DNA of 64,000 nucleotides. It comes from Blastomonas natatoria (GTDB taxonomy: Bacteria > Pseudomonadota > Alphaproteobacteria > Sphingomonadales > Sphingomonadaceae). The stretch spans positions 434,001 to 498,000 of the forward strand of contig NZ_QJJM01000001.1 in the NCBI RefSeq assembly GCF_003201955.1, written 5' to 3'. Positions 7,425 through 17,769 of the stretch are shown piece after piece. A model generated the notes under the pieces. It had not been told where the DNA came from, did not search any database, and saw nothing but the letters and a program-made list of their open reading frames with translations. Within the stretch, counting starts at the first letter, position 1; each line of letters opens with the position of its first letter. Made by a program: the position numbers and the translations under genes.

Positions 7425-9374
7425 CTAGTCGAACCGCAGACCAACACGCCAGAGCCGGCCCGGCGAGGGCAGGCCGGCTTGCGGGAAGATCTGGGCATCG
7501 GTGACATTGTCCACCGCAAATGTCAGCAGCAGCTGATGCGATCCCAGCCGCGCGAACGGAATGGCCGCGCGCAACGCCAGTTCCGCCGCTGCAGGCAGGG
7601 TGACGCGGCCACCGCCAGCATCGAAGTCGATCGCCTTGCCGACGGCACGCAGCTCGGCGCGCAGGTCGAAACGCTCGGCCACGTTCCAGTCGATCACCGC
7701 CAGTCCCTCGAACGACGGGCGCTGCGGCAGCCGGCGCACGGGGGCACTTCCGGCGTTCGCACGTGCGCGCAGCAGCGTGCCCGACAGCTCGAACCTGAGG
7801 TTGGCCGCAAGATCGTGGGCAATCCGCGCGTCGATCCCGTAGCTGGTCGCACCGGCAAGGTTGAAGCGCTGACGACGGCCATCGGCGAGAACGCGCTGTG
7901 CCAGCGTGTCGTGCGAGCGGATCAGGAAGGGGTTGACGCTCACCGCCAGGCCATAGCGGCCCCATTGCAGTTCGGCATCGACGAGCCAGGCCTGTTCCGG
8001 CCTGAGATCGGGATTGAGCGCAAACCGTCCGAGTGCCTCGCCGAACAGCTCCCGGGCCGTCGGAAAGCGGGTCCTTCGCCCGCCGCTGACCGTCAGCATC
8101 GCGCCATCGCCCAGATCGAAACGCAGCGCGCCCGATGCCGCGCCAGCCTGGAGCGAGGGTTGCCTGGGCTTGTCGCCGGTCAGCGGATTTTCCACCGCGT
8201 CATACGCAGCGCCAAGGGTAGCCCGGATACCGGGAGCGATCCTGGCATCGGCTTCCACCCCCGCGCTGTAAAGCGCCTGACGGTAGGTCAGGCGGGGACC
8301 AGCGCGAGCCGAGGGAAAATCTGTTTCGACCTGGCGGTGCGTGCTCGATTGCGCCGACGCGGCCCAGCGCAGATGCACCGGGCCCAGATCATGCGTCAGG
8401 GTGAGCCTCGCGCCTGTCGTGCTGTCGTCATCAACCTGCGTGCGGCGCAGCGTCGTGTAGCTGAGGTCGCGATACTGTTCGATCGTCTGGCCGAAATCCT
8501 GATGCCAGGCCACGGCCTTGATCTCAGAACGGCTGCCAAGCGCGACGGCCAGATTCAGCGTAGCCTGGGTAAGGGCAATTTCAGGGTACCGCCAATAGCG
8601 CACGCCCGCATCGGACGGTCTATCGGACTCGGGCGCGATTCCCCGCTGGCTGTCGACCCGCAACACGGATGCACGAACGCGCACATCGCCAATGCTCGTC
8701 CCGAGCGCGGCAAACAGGCTGGAAGCATCCAGATCGGTATTGGTGCGCCGGGCGTTGGAAATCTGATTGAAGGGAAGGGCGCCTGCGAGCGGTTCGGCAT
8801 CGCGGGTAATGCCTCCTCCTGCCAGTGTCAGATCGATCGGACCGAGTTTCTCAGCCAGCACGGCCGATCCGCTGCCCGAGCCGCGGCTGCCGGCTTCGAG
8901 ATGCGCGAAGCTGCCCTGGCTGCTCTGCCGAGTCTGGAAATCGACTACCCCGGCCACTGTGTTGGCACCATATTCGATCGGCGCAGCGCCCTTGACGACA
9001 CGCAGATCGCCGATCAGGCCTGCAGGCAGCAGTCCCAGGTCGATCCGGCCGTCCCAGGGAACGGCCAGCGGCGCCCCGTCGAGAAACACCTGTGTCTGGC
9101 GTTCCTCGGCCCCTCTGATGCGCGCTACCGTCTCTCCCCGCGAATTGGCGCGCACCGTGACGCCCGCGATGCCCCGCAGCACATCGGCCAGGCTGCGCGG
9201 CTGACGGTCGACCAGTTCGTCGATCGTGACGATGGTCTGCGGCGGCAGCACCCGAACGGGCGCTGCCGGAGCGGTCACCGTAATCGGCGGCAAGCTGGGT
9301 TGCGCGCCGGCCGCGCCGATCGCAAGCGCAGCATGGCCTGCAACCGCACAGGCGCCCAGTATTCTCCGGCTCAC
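7425..9374 (-). CDS. TonB-dependent outer-membrane receptor
   Basis: A 649-residue receptor with signal peptide, a TonB-box-like ITVTAP near the mature N-terminus, a plug domain (LADVLRGIAGVTVRANSRG, RIRGAEERQTQVFLDGAPL, GANTVAGVVDFQT) and a C-terminal barrel ending in the aromatic motif WRVGLRFD. It starts at GTG 9374 with a 4-bp GTGA overlap on the preceding sortilin-like gene, so its translation is coupled to that gene. The substrate is unknown. It converges with the zinc operon, which makes metal or metallophore uptake possible, but it has no Zur-like box of its own. Confidence 0.9.
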   Translation of the reverse strand: MSRRILGACAVAGHAALAIGAAGAQPSLPPITVTAPAAPVRVLPPQTIVTIDELVDRQPRSLADVLRGIAGVTVRANSRGETVARIRGAEERQTQVFLDGAPLAVPWDGRIDLGLLPAGLIGDLRVVKGAAPIEYGANTVAGVVDFQTRQSSQGSFAHLEAGSRGSGSGSAVLAEKLGPIDLTLAGGGITRDAEPLAGALPFNQISNARRTNTDLDASSLFAALGTSIGDVRVRASVLRVDSQRGIAPESDRPSDAGVRYWRYPEIALTQATLNLAVALGSRSEIKAVAWHQDFGQTIEQYRDLSYTTLRRTQVDDDSTTGARLTLTHDLGPVHLRWAASAQSSTHRQVETDFPSARAGPRLTYRQALYSAGVEADARIAPGIRATLGAAYDAVENPLTGDKPRQPSLQAGAASGALRFDLGDGAMLTVSGGRRTRFPTARELFGEALGRFALNPDLRPEQAWLVDAELQWGRYGLAVSVNPFLIRSHDTLAQRVLADGRRQRFNLAGATSYGIDARIAHDLAANLRFELSGTLLRARANAGSAPVRRLPQRPSFEGLAVIDWNVAERFDLRAELRAVGKAIDFDAGGGRVTLPAAAELALRAAIPFARLGSHQLLLTFAVDNVTDAQIFPQAGLPSPGRLWRVGLRFD

Positions 9375-12300
9375 TCGGTCGCTTGAGCAGCCACCGGCAC
9401 GGCTAGCGGCCTGCGGACGATCTCTGCCATTCCCCTTGCGGCCAGACGCGCATTGACATCCGGCAGACCGGTCTCGATCACCTGGTCGAGCGAAGCCAGC
9501 TGCTTGCCGAGCTCGGCAGACAGTGTCGCAAACACCGCCACTGTCTGATCGGTCGGCCGGGCCTCGGCGCTTTCCGCCACGTTGATCAGCCCGGCCAGCT
9601 TGTCATTGAGCATGATCGGATAGTTGAGCGGATCCTGCCGCGAGCGGTTGCGCACCTGGTAAATCTGCCCCTCGATGGCGCTCAGCTTCATGTCCAGCGC
9701 GGTAAGCGCAGTGCGCAGAGCAGGATCGGCTTTGGCATCGGTTGCGGCTGCGGCTGTCTGTTCCTTGATGCCACGGATCAGCAGCACCGCTTCATTCGCT
9801 TCGCTTACCCGCTTGCTGACCCGGTTGGCAAAGTCGAAGCGTGCAGCCAGATCGGCCTCGGTAACTCCCGTCAGGCGGGGGTCGGAGCGGATTTCAAAGG
9901 GCTGGGTGAAGGTCTTGCCATCCACCGTCAGCCTGGCCTGATAGCGACCGGGAATGGCCGTGATGCCGCCATTGCGACTGGTCCACAGGATCATTCCGGG
10001 AAAGTCGGTGAACCCGGGGTGACGCATCTTCCACACGAAGCGGTTTAGGCCGGGCTTCATGGTGGTGGTCGGCGCCGGCTTGGGCTTGAACGGATCGTCG
10101 TTCTCGCTGTCCTTCTTCTTGTCGTCCTTCTTGGGATCGACCGGATTGCCGGCGAAGCTCTGGATCAGCGCACCGTCCGGACCAAGAATGTCGAGCGCGA
10201 GCTGCTTCGGCCGGACCGGCAGGAAATAATCGATCGCCACGCCTTCATCGACCTCGCGCACGGCGGGTGCGGGAGCAAACAGCCGCTCGGTACGCGGCGC
10301 TCCGCTTTCGAGCTGGCGCAGCACGCCGATATTGTCGAGCACCCAGAACGAGCGGCCATGGGTTGCGATGACAAGATCGTTGGCGGTCACTGCCAGGTCG
10401 GACACCTGCACCGCAGGAAGGTTGCGCTGCAGCTTGCGCCAGTCCTTGCCCGCGTTGAATGACACCCATACGCCGCGCTCGGTCCCGAGATAGAGCAGCC
10501 CGGGGCGCACCGTGTCCTCGCGGATGCTGCGCGCCATCTCGTCGGCAGGCAGGCCCGACGTGATCGAGGTCCAGGTCTTGCCGTAATCGGTGGTCTTCAG
10601 CACATAGGGTTTGAAGTCGTTCAGCAGGAAGCGATGGCCGGTCATATAGGCCGTGCCATCGGCATGCGGCGAATCCTCGACCGTCGTGATCTTCAGGTAG
10701 CGCGGCAGGCCCTTGGGCGTGACGTTGCTCCACTGGCCGCCGCCATCGCGGGTCACATGGACGAGACCATCGTCCGACCCGGCCCAGATCAGCCCGCGCT
10801 CGCGCCGCGAGGGGGCGAGGGCGAATACGGTGGCATAGGTTTCCACACCGGTCTGGTCACGCGTGATCGGGCCACCCGACGGACCCAGGGTCTTCGGATC
10901 GGCGAGCGTCAGATCGGGGCTGATCTTCTCCCAGCTCTGGCCCTCGTTCCGGCTGCGCCAGACATGCTGCGAGGTGACGTACAGGCTCTTGGGATCGTGC
11001 GGATCGAACACGATCGGGAACGTCCACTGGAACCGCTCGGCAATCTCGCCCGCAGAATAGCCCATGGGGTTGTCCGGCAGCACGTTGATCGCGCGCGACT
11101 GACCGGTCGTGCGGTCGTAGCGGTCGAGCGTGCCGCCATAGCTTCCCGCATAGAAGATTTCCGGATTGAGCGGGTCATTAGTGACATAGCCGCTTTCGCC
11201 GCCGCCTGCGGCAAAGCCATATTGGCCGCCGCCAAGCACATTGACATGCTTCCAGTCGCGCGAGGGGACACAGATGGTCGAATTGTCCTGCTGCCCGCCG
11301 CATACGAAATAGGGGAAGTGGTTGCTCACCGACACACGGTACATCTGCGCGGTCGGGTAGTTCTGCCGCGTCCAGCTCTCGCCGCCATTGACGCTGACAT
11401 TCGCGCCGCCGTCATTGGCCTGGATCATCCGCTGGTTGTTGGCCGGATCGATCCACAGGTCGTGGTTGTCGCCATGCGGCACTTTGATCTTGGTGAGTGT
11501 CTTGCCGCCGTCGTCCGAGCGGAAGAAATCGACGTTGAGGATATAGACCCGGTCCTTCTCGACCGGATCGGCAAGCAGGCGCGAGTAGTAGAAGGCGCGC
11601 TGGCGAAGATCACGGCTGTCGTTGGAGCGCCTCCAGCTGGCACCGGCATCGTCCGATACGAACAGTCCGCCTTCCTCGGCGTGTTCGACGATAGCATAGA
11701 CGCGGTTCGCGTCGACCGGCGACACGCTCACCCCGATCTTGCCGATCAGCCCCGTTTGCGGCAGCCCGGGCGCGCGGGTCAGTTCCTTCCAGGTTTCCCC
11801 GCCATCGGTGCTGTGGAACAGGCCGCTGCCCGGTCCGCCAGAGCTCATGCCCCAGGGCTTGCGCCAGGCTTCCCACAAGGCGGCGTACATGTTGCGCGGG
11901 TTTTTCGGATCGATCGAGATATCGACCGCGCCGGTCCGGGTATCGCGGTAGAGCACCTTGCGCCAGCTCTTGCCACCATCGGTCGTCTTGAACACGCCGC
12001 GCTCGGCATTGGCTTCGCCATAATGGCCGAAGCCCGCGACAAAGGCGGTGTCGCAATTGCCCGGATCGATCCGGACACGCGCGAAATTCTGAACGTCCGC
12101 AAGCCCCGTCTTGGTCCAGGTCTTGCCGGCGTCCGTCGATTTCCACACACCGTTGCCCGGCAGGATGTTGCCGCGAAGCTGGGTTTCGCCGGTGGTGAGA
12201 TAGAGGATATCGGGATTGGCTTCACACACCGCGACGCCGCCCACCGATGCCGTATCGAGCTGTCCGTCGGTGACCGGCTTCCAGGTCTGGCTGGCATCCG

Positions 12301-12565
12301 TGGTCTTCCACAATCCGCCGCCCACAGCGGTGAAATAATATTCGTTGGGGCGGCTGGCGCTGCCGGTGGCGGAGATGGAGCGCCCGCCGCGATCGGGGCC
12401 GATATTGCGCCAGGTCAGCGAGGTGAAATAGGCCTGCTCGTCGTCCGGCAGCGGCGCGTCAGCAGCCTCCTTGGCCTTGTCGAGCTCGTTTGCATCCTGC
12501 GCCATGGCGCCGCTGACCGGAACCCAGCAACATGCCAGCCCAATGAGCTTCATTCCCAGCTTCAT
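9371..12565 (-). CDS. large secreted sortilin/VPS10-like beta-propeller protein with BNR repeats
   Basis: A protein of about 1064 residues with a signal peptide after ATG 12565 (MKLGMKLIGLACCWVPVSGA) and an AAGGGGAAG site about 9 bases upstream. It carries many Asp-box/BNR motifs, such as STDAGKTW, TTDGGKSW, STDGGETW, SDDGGKT and TRDGGGQW, which build seven- or ten-bladed propellers. The last 350 residues are different: a Lys/Asp-rich segment (DPKKDDKKKDSENDD) followed by an Ig-like and helical part (RYQARLTVDGKTFTQPFEIRSDPR). Such proteins are annotated as glycosyl hydrolases, but no catalytic residues are evident. Coupling to a TonB receptor suggests a surface or periplasmic binding role. 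Confidence 0.85.
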   Translation of the reverse strand: MKLGMKLIGLACCWVPVSGAMAQDANELDKAKEAADAPLPDDEQAYFTSLTWRNIGPDRGGRSISATGSASRPNEYYFTAVGGGLWKTTDASQTWKPVTDGQLDTASVGGVAVCEANPDILYLTTGETQLRGNILPGNGVWKSTDAGKTWTKTGLADVQNFARVRIDPGNCDTAFVAGFGHYGEANAERGVFKTTDGGKSWRKVLYRDTRTGAVDISIDPKNPRNMYAALWEAWRKPWGMSSGGPGSGLFHSTDGGETWKELTRAPGLPQTGLIGKIGVSVSPVDANRVYAIVEHAEEGGLFVSDDAGASWRRSNDSRDLRQRAFYYSRLLADPVEKDRVYILNVDFFRSDDGGKTLTKIKVPHGDNHDLWIDPANNQRMIQANDGGANVSVNGGESWTRQNYPTAQMYRVSVSNHFPYFVCGGQQDNSTICVPSRDWKHVNVLGGGQYGFAAGGGESGYVTNDPLNPEIFYAGSYGGTLDRYDRTTGQSRAINVLPDNPMGYSAGEIAERFQWTFPIVFDPHDPKSLYVTSQHVWRSRNEGQSWEKISPDLTLADPKTLGPSGGPITRDQTGVETYATVFALAPSRRERGLIWAGSDDGLVHVTRDGGGQWSNVTPKGLPRYLKITTVEDSPHADGTAYMTGHRFLLNDFKPYVLKTTDYGKTWTSITSGLPADEMARSIREDTVRPGLLYLGTERGVWVSFNAGKDWRKLQRNLPAVQVSDLAVTANDLVIATHGRSFWVLDNIGVLRQLESGAPRTERLFAPAPAVREVDEGVAIDYFLPVRPKQLALDILGPDGALIQSFAGNPVDPKKDDKKKDSENDDPFKPKPAPTTTMKPGLNRFVWKMRHPGFTDFPGMILWTSRNGGITAIPGRYQARLTVDGKTFTQPFEIRSDPRLTGVTEADLAARFDFANRVSKRVSEANEAVLLIRGIKEQTAAAATDAKADPALRTALTALDMKLSAIEGQIYQVRNRSRQDPLNYPIMLNDKLAGLINVAESAEARPTDQTVAVFATLSAELGKQLASLDQVIETGLPDVNARLAARGMAEIVRRPLAVPVAAQATE

Positions 12566-12985
12566 GTGATTCTTCCCCTTGGCACCCCGGTATTTCGTCG
12601 CCCGGACCTGGCGGCGACCGTTATTTTCTATGGGAAGAACCATCGAGCCAATCGTCTGGAAAATCAAGCTGGATCATGACGTTGGTGCGCCAGGGCCATG
12701 CCAGCTGCTTCCGGGTGCAAGGCCATCAGGTTGATTGGGTTCAACTGGCTATCAAGCTGCGCAGAGCGTCATCTCGCGGACCGGCACGGCCTCAGCCACT
12801 CAAGTTCAGTCACGAATGTGGGAGCGCGGGGGGTGATCCGCGCTCCCGGTCAATGGCACTGGTACGGGTCGCGGAAGACCAGCACCATCAACAGCTCTTG
12901 TGATCGGCTTGCAAGAGAGCACCACGCAGGCCGTGCCCCCTGGCGCGAGCGCGCGGCATCCGTAGAGTGCACGCGGCCGAGCGGA
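12566..12985. other. non-coding stretch with one strong hairpin
   Basis: No reading frame here looks like a gene. The 12820-12847 interval forms a hairpin with a perfect 10-bp stem (GGGAGCGCGG / CCGCGCTCCC, 8-base loop) but no T-run on either strand. It lies downstream of the small secreted protein gene on the minus strand and may end its transcript. Confidence 0.5.
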
Positions 12986-13303
12986 TCAGGGTTTCCTTGT
13001 GGAGCACCACAGGCGATAGACTTCATGATAGCCCGATGCGCAGCTTTCGCCCTCCTTCTTGGCATAGATCTTCGGCGCCAGCGTGCCCATCGGCTCGCAA
13101 CGGTCGGTGTCGCCATCGGGTGTCCGCCAGCCGGAAGGGCAGGCGACTGCGCGGCTCGGCTTTTCTACGATGTTGCGGTTCTGGCCCTGCGCAAAGGCTG
13201 GCATGCTCAACGTGCTGATGGCCAGGCCCGCGATCAGCGCCATGTTGAAGAGTGCCATCGCGCCACCGATCAGGAGCCTGGTGCGGATATGCTGGGAGAC
13301 CAT
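12986..13303 (-). CDS. small secreted four-cysteine protein, unknown function
   Basis: A 105-residue protein with a signal peptide ending near PAFAQ. The mature part contains four Cys in a regular arrangement (VACPSGWR, DRCEPMG, ESCASGY, RLWCSTR), suggesting two disulfides in the periplasm or outside. I chose ATG 13303 because AAGGAAA lies 8-9 bases upstream; the frame continues 20 codons farther without a better start. No family recognised. It is divergent from the two-component pair. Confidence 0.65.
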   Translation of the reverse strand: MVSQHIRTRLLIGGAMALFNMALIAGLAISTLSMPAFAQGQNRNIVEKPSRAVACPSGWRTPDGDTDRCEPMGTLAPKIYAKKEGESCASGYHEVYRLWCSTRKP

Positions 13304-13487
13304 GCGGGTTTTCCTTTGTCTGCCGAACGACTGCAGCAGGATTAGCGCCTTTGCATGTCCCACCCCATCCCGCGATTGCGGGATCGCGCCGCCGTAGCGG
13401 CCGCGCTAGGCTGATGGGTGGACAGCATGGTCCAAGCCTCGTTAGGCCTTGTGTCGGCGCGCATGCTGTGAAGAAGAGAAGCCATCC

Positions 13488-14291
13488 ATGCGCGCGGATG
13501 CAAACCCGACGGATGGCAGAGGCTGGCCAGGGGGGATGGCGGATATGGATGACAGTCGCGAAACCGTACCAGGAAATCCCGCACCTGGCGCCGAGACGGG
13601 CGAACCCAGCCGCATCTTCATTGTCGAGGATGATTCGATCCTGCGCGCCAGTCTGATCGACCGGATCAGGCGTGAGCCGGACATGCGGGTGGTGGGCGAG
13701 GCCGACTGCCTGTCTGCAGCCAAAGCCGCGTTGCGCGGAGCAGCAGCCGGAGTCGATATCGTTCTGATCGATCTCGGGCTGCCGGATGGCTCAGGGCTCG
13801 AGCTGATCGATGCGATCCAGAAGAGCAAGGCGCCCGTCAAGATGCTGGTCTTCACCGTATTCGGCGATCGCAAGACGGTCAGTGACGCTCTGGCGGTGGG
13901 AGCGGACGGGTTCATCCTCAAGGACAGCGGCCCGGCAGAGCTGGCCACTGCCATACGCGCCGCCCGCGATGGTGGGGTGCCGATCAGCCCCAAGGCCGCG
14001 GCGCAGCTTTTGCGCGCCTTTCGCGAAGGTTCGTCCAACACGGGCGAGAGACCGCCCGCCGCTTCTGAAGAAACCCCTCAGGATTATGGCCTGACTGCCC
14101 GCGAGCGTGAAACGCTGGAAACCCTGGCGCGCGGTTTCAGTCAGCGCGAAGCAGCCGACATTCTGGGCGTGTCGCCGCATACCATCGTCTCGCATGTGAA
14201 GGCGATCTATCAGAAAATGGCCGTCAATTCTCGATCCGAGGCCGTGTTCGAGGCTATCCACAGCGGCCTCATCAAGGTGGAGGGCCGATGA
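13488..14291 (+). CDS. NarL/FixJ-type response regulator
   Basis: A response regulator of about 267 residues: an N-terminal receiver with acidic pocket IVEDDS, phospho-Asp in [12 protein letters not shown], Thr in VFTVFGD and Lys in [10 protein letters not shown], then a LuxR-type HTH ([36 protein letters not shown]). ATG 13488 has AAGAAGAGAAG about 7 bases before it; ATG 13536 with a G-run just before it is an alternative that would remove a non-conserved leader. It overlaps the histidine kinase by 4 bp (ATGA), so the two are a cognate pair. Target genes are unknown; the adjacent chemoreceptor is one candidate. Confidence 0.9.
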   Translation: MRADANPTDGRGWPGGMADMDDSRETVPGNPAPGAETGEPSRIFIVEDDSILRASLIDRIRREPDMRVVGEADCLSAAKAALRGAAAGVDIVLIDLGLPDGSGLELIDAIQKSKAPVKMLVFTVFGDRKTVSDALAVGADGFILKDSGPAELATAIRAARDGGVPISPKAAAQLLRAFREGSSNTGERPPAASEETPQDYGLTARERETLETLARGFSQREAADILGVSPHTIVSHVKAIYQKMAVNSRSEAVFEAIHSGLIKVEGR

Positions 14292-16123
14292 ATCCGGCGG
14301 CCTCGCCCGTGATTGCATTCCGGCATGCACAGACCATCCGCATGATCATCTGGATCATCGCGGTCCAGGCCGCGTTCTGGAGTCTGGCGCTGCTGGTTCG
14401 TCCGCCGGTGATCGACCCCGTCTTCAAGCAAAACAGGCTGGCGGACGTCGCATTGCAGGGCCCGGACGGTCAGATGCGCGAACCGGGCGGACGGCCCAAT
14501 TACTATCTGGGAGAGGGACGCGAGGCCCGCTTCGTCGCCACGGTAAGGCTCGACAGCCCCGACCAGGGGCTGGTGGTATTTGCGCCGCGCTACAACCGTT
14601 GGGCCAGGCTTTCGGTCAACGGACAGGTCATCCCCTTGTCCGATGCCCCGGCCTGGCGTGGTGGCCGACTGGGCGGAAAATGGGTTGTCCCGCCAGGTTT
14701 CCTGCGGGCGGGCCGGAACGTCCTGACACTCGACATTGGGCGCGAGTGCTGCCGAGCCTATCTCGCAGCGCTGATTGCTGCACCGCCCGGCCCCATTGAC
14801 CGTGCGATCCGGCAGTGGCGGCTGCAATCGGCTCTGCCACCTATCGGGCTGATGGTCCTGGGCCTGTTCGGGGCGGTGTCCTGCCTGATGGCGGCTGGCC
14901 GTTCTCCCTATCGTCAGCTCGGTCATGCTGCTGCGCTGGCCTTTATCGGCATGGCGCTGGGCGGCGTCTGGCAGATCGATGTTCTCACCCCCTCCAGCGA
15001 GCCGCTTTATGGTGCAGCGGGGCAATTGACCCTGCTCGCGACCTTCTCGGGGCTGGTGGCGCTGGCCGATCGCTGGTTTCCTGGAGGCCCCCGGTTCGAC
15101 CGATATCTGACCGTGCTGGCGCCTGCATTTTTCGTCGTGATTGCAGCCACGGCCTTCACCACCGACGGCATGCCGACCCTTTTGCGCAATCTGGTCGATA
15201 CAACCATCGTGGTGCTGGCCAATATTGCCATAATTGCATGCGTCCGCCGAGGTCTCCAGCAGGACCGGCAGGCCTGGATCCCGGATGCTGCCGTGGTCCT
15301 GCTGGTTCCATCGATCAGCCTGGCGGACCTGATCGACAGCATCCAGGTCGACCCGCTGGCGCTCAGTATTGCGCCCCTGGGCGTGCTCGCGCTGGCGATC
15401 CTGCTGATGCTCGGCATCGTTAGACGGGCGCGGATGCTGTCGCGGCGGCTTGAGGATGCCAATATCCTGCTCGATGCGCGGATTGCCGAAAAGCAGGCAG
15501 AACTAGAGGCAACCGCAGAGCTTCTGCGTCAGCGCGAGGCAGAAGCGGCCGTGCAGGGCGAACGCAGCCGGATCATGCGCGACATGCACGATGGCATGGG
15601 CGGACAGCTGCTGTCCGTGCTGATGCTCTCGCGTGACGAGAACAGCCCTCGGCACATGATAACGCGTACGGTAGAGCAGGCGATCGACGATCTGCGGCTG
15701 CTGATAGACAGTCTGGATTCGGTGGGCGACACGATGGACATCGCTCTCGGCCAGTTTCGCGAGCGTGCGGAGACGAAATTGCGGGCGGCAGGCATGAAGC
15801 TTGTCTGGTCCAATGCGCTTGACGGGCATTCGATCATGCTGGCGCCCGGCGCCATCCTGGCAGTCTATCGCATCATGCAGGAAGCGATAAACAACGCGGT
15901 GCGTCATTCGGGCGGGCAGGTGGTCAGCCTTGCAATCAGTCGGTACGGATCGAACGGGATAGAGATCGCCATTGCCGACGATGGCCGACCGGGGGCTGGC
16001 TTGTGGAAACGGGGGCGCGGTCTGTCCAACATGGAAATGCGCGCGCAGACTATCGGTGGATCGCTGGCGATTGAAACCGGGGCGCACGGCACACGGGTTG
16101 TGTTGCGCATCCCTGCGCATTGA
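14288..16123 (+). CDS. NarX-type sensor histidine kinase with 7TM sensor module
   Basis: A 611-residue kinase. After a first helix (about 18-38) comes a periplasmic beta-rich domain (about 40-175) with a galactose-binding-like look ([16 protein letters not shown]), then about seven membrane helices (180-390), a coiled coil ([19 protein letters not shown]), the HisKA_3 box [14 protein letters not shown] with phospho-His at residue 434, and a HATPase_c with N-box EAINNAVRH and GRGLSNM. The layout resembles 7TMR-DISM sensors. The ligand is unknown. It is coupled to the upstream NarL-type regulator by an ATGA overlap. Confidence 0.88.
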   Translation: MNPAASPVIAFRHAQTIRMIIWIIAVQAAFWSLALLVRPPVIDPVFKQNRLADVALQGPDGQMREPGGRPNYYLGEGREARFVATVRLDSPDQGLVVFAPRYNRWARLSVNGQVIPLSDAPAWRGGRLGGKWVVPPGFLRAGRNVLTLDIGRECCRAYLAALIAAPPGPIDRAIRQWRLQSALPPIGLMVLGLFGAVSCLMAAGRSPYRQLGHAAALAFIGMALGGVWQIDVLTPSSEPLYGAAGQLTLLATFSGLVALADRWFPGGPRFDRYLTVLAPAFFVVIAATAFTTDGMPTLLRNLVDTTIVVLANIAIIACVRRGLQQDRQAWIPDAAVVLLVPSISLADLIDSIQVDPLALSIAPLGVLALAILLMLGIVRRARMLSRRLEDANILLDARIAEKQAELEATAELLRQREAEAAVQGERSRIMRDMHDGMGGQLLSVLMLSRDENSPRHMITRTVEQAIDDLRLLIDSLDSVGDTMDIALGQFRERAETKLRAAGMKLVWSNALDGHSIMLAPGAILAVYRIMQEAINNAVRHSGGQVVSLAISRYGSNGIEIAIADDGRPGAGLWKRGRGLSNMEMRAQTIGGSLAIETGAHGTRVVLRIPAH

Positions 16124-16353
16124 GATCGCGTTTTGCACAGCAAGTGCCGGAAGCGGCCGGAGCAAAGCATGCGATCAAGCGCGCGCATGCGAGGGCTGCA
16201 ACGGTTGCCACCCGCTGGGGGCCAGTGACGCTGCAGGTGGGCGCAGCATTTTTGCCCCCTAATTTTATGGGGGGAGCATGAAATTTAAACGAGTGATTAG
16301 GCATTTTGTCATATTTCCCGAAGCTCTCCAAACCTGCGACTAGGAGACCTTCG
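16124..16353. other. AT-richer intergenic region before the chemoreceptor
   Basis: About 230 bp with no gene. The second half (from about 16245) is clearly AT-richer than its surroundings and includes CCCCC-TAATTTTAT-GGGGG, a small hairpin at about 16255-16273. It probably holds the promoter of the chemoreceptor; I cannot assign a sigma factor. Confidence 0.4.
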
Positions 16354-17748
16354 ATGATTCAGTACTTTACCGCGAATGCACCCATTCGCCGGAAGTTCGA
16401 CTTGTTGATTTTGCTGCTTGGCTCTCTGGCCAGTATCCCCTTGGTGGTGACATTTTCCGGGTTCGGCGGCCTTCTGGCGATCGAACTGGCAGAGGCTGTC
16501 GCCGTGGCCGCACTCATCGGCGTGATGCTGATCGCCAAGAAACTCATCTGTGACCCCTATGTCACGACCGTCGTTCGGATGGAGGGGCTTGCTTCGGGTG
16601 ATGTTGCCCCGCCCATCCCTTATGTGCATTTCGAGGATTGTGTCGGGCGCATGAGCCGCGCGATGCTGATCTTCCGCGACAACGCCAAGGCCCGCGAGGA
16701 CGCGGATGCGGCGCTGCAGGATGTAATCGGCGAGGTCACGACCGCCCTGGGTCATTTGCGCGACGGCGATCTTGGTTATTCGATCAGCATCAGGGCCGCG
16801 CTGGGCGAGCAGGCCAATGCGATCAGTAAGGCGTTCAACGATGCGACGGCGGCGCTATCGGCCATCATGTCCAAGGTCGCGGATACTGCAGGCAATGTCC
16901 TCAATGGTGCGACCGAGATTCGATCGGCCTCGGACGATCTTGCTGCCCGCACCGAGCAGCAGGCCGCCAATCTTCGCGACAGCGCACTCGCCATGGCAGA
17001 GGTCACGCAGATGGTGCAGCAGACCGCAACAAATGCGGGCGAAGTCGGTACACAGGTTGCCGAGGCCCATTCGGCTGCGACCGATGGCGGCAAGGTCGTG
17101 CATCGCGCCGTGGCCGCCATGCAGGCCATCCAGAAATCGGCGAGCGAGATCACCAATATCATCGACGTCATTGATGGCATCGCCTTCCAGACCAACCTGC
17201 TTGCACTCAATGCGGGGGTTGAGGCGGCGCGCGCGGGCGATGCGGGCAAGGGGTTTGCCGTCGTTGCCAACGAGGTGCGCGCTCTGGCCCAGCGCTCGGC
17301 CGAAGCGGCCAAGGATATAAAGGAGCTCATTTCCGCCTCCACGGCCAGTGTGTCGGATGGCGTGGCGCTGGTTGACGAGACAGGCTCAGTGCTGTTGCAG
17401 ATCGGCGACCGGGTGGCTGCGGTCAATTCCCGCATCGCTGAAATCTCGGCCTCCGTGCAGGTTCAGGCGAGCCGGCTGCAGCAGGTCAATCTGGCTGTCG
17501 GAGAGATGGACAAGATGACCCAGCAGAATGCCGCGATGGTCGAACAGTCCACGGCTGCGTCGCGCAGCCTCGCAGAAGAGGCCAATGACCTGGCCAAGGC
17601 AGTGCAGCGGTTCAGTGGAGGCCCGGCTCCGGCGAGGCCCATGGGCAGCACGCCGCTGCGTCGCACCAAGCCGCGTCCGGTCTCGCAGACGACAGGCAAT
17701 CTCGCCCTGCAGGTCGTTCACGATGATGCAGACTGGTCCGAATTCTGA
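16354..17748 (+). CDS. methyl-accepting chemotaxis protein without periplasmic domain
   Basis: A 464-residue chemoreceptor. Two closely spaced membrane helices (about 18-35 and 42-66) leave almost no periplasmic loop, so sensing is probably cytoplasmic or membrane-based. HAMP-like segments follow, then the MCP signalling hairpin with the canonical tip IDGIAFQTNLLALNAGVEAA. The last residues are DWSEF, matching the C-terminal pentapeptide that tethers CheR and CheB. ATG 16354 has TAGGAG about 10 bases upstream. It is a close paralogue of the receptor heading the chemotaxis operon 16 kb away, which ends in the same five residues. Confidence 0.92.
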   Translation: MIQYFTANAPIRRKFDLLILLLGSLASIPLVVTFSGFGGLLAIELAEAVAVAALIGVMLIAKKLICDPYVTTVVRMEGLASGDVAPPIPYVHFEDCVGRMSRAMLIFRDNAKAREDADAALQDVIGEVTTALGHLRDGDLGYSISIRAALGEQANAISKAFNDATAALSAIMSKVADTAGNVLNGATEIRSASDDLAARTEQQAANLRDSALAMAEVTQMVQQTATNAGEVGTQVAEAHSAATDGGKVVHRAVAAMQAIQKSASEITNIIDVIDGIAFQTNLLALNAGVEAARAGDAGKGFAVVANEVRALAQRSAEAAKDIKELISASTASVSDGVALVDETGSVLLQIGDRVAAVNSRIAEISASVQVQASRLQQVNLAVGEMDKMTQQNAAMVEQSTAASRSLAEEANDLAKAVQRFSGGPAPARPMGSTPLRRTKPRPVSQTTGNLALQVVHDDADWSEF

Positions 17749-17769
17749 CCGTCACCGAGAAGGTCGGGT

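Noticed and set aside
7479-9386. A 635-codon plus-strand frame opposite the first TonB receptor
   Set aside because: No domain or start signal; the receptor on the minus strand is complete.
10634-12679. A 681-codon plus-strand frame opposite the BNR-repeat gene
   Set aside because: Mirror of the repeat-rich coding strand; the minus strand has a signal peptide, ribosome site and repeated Asp-boxes.
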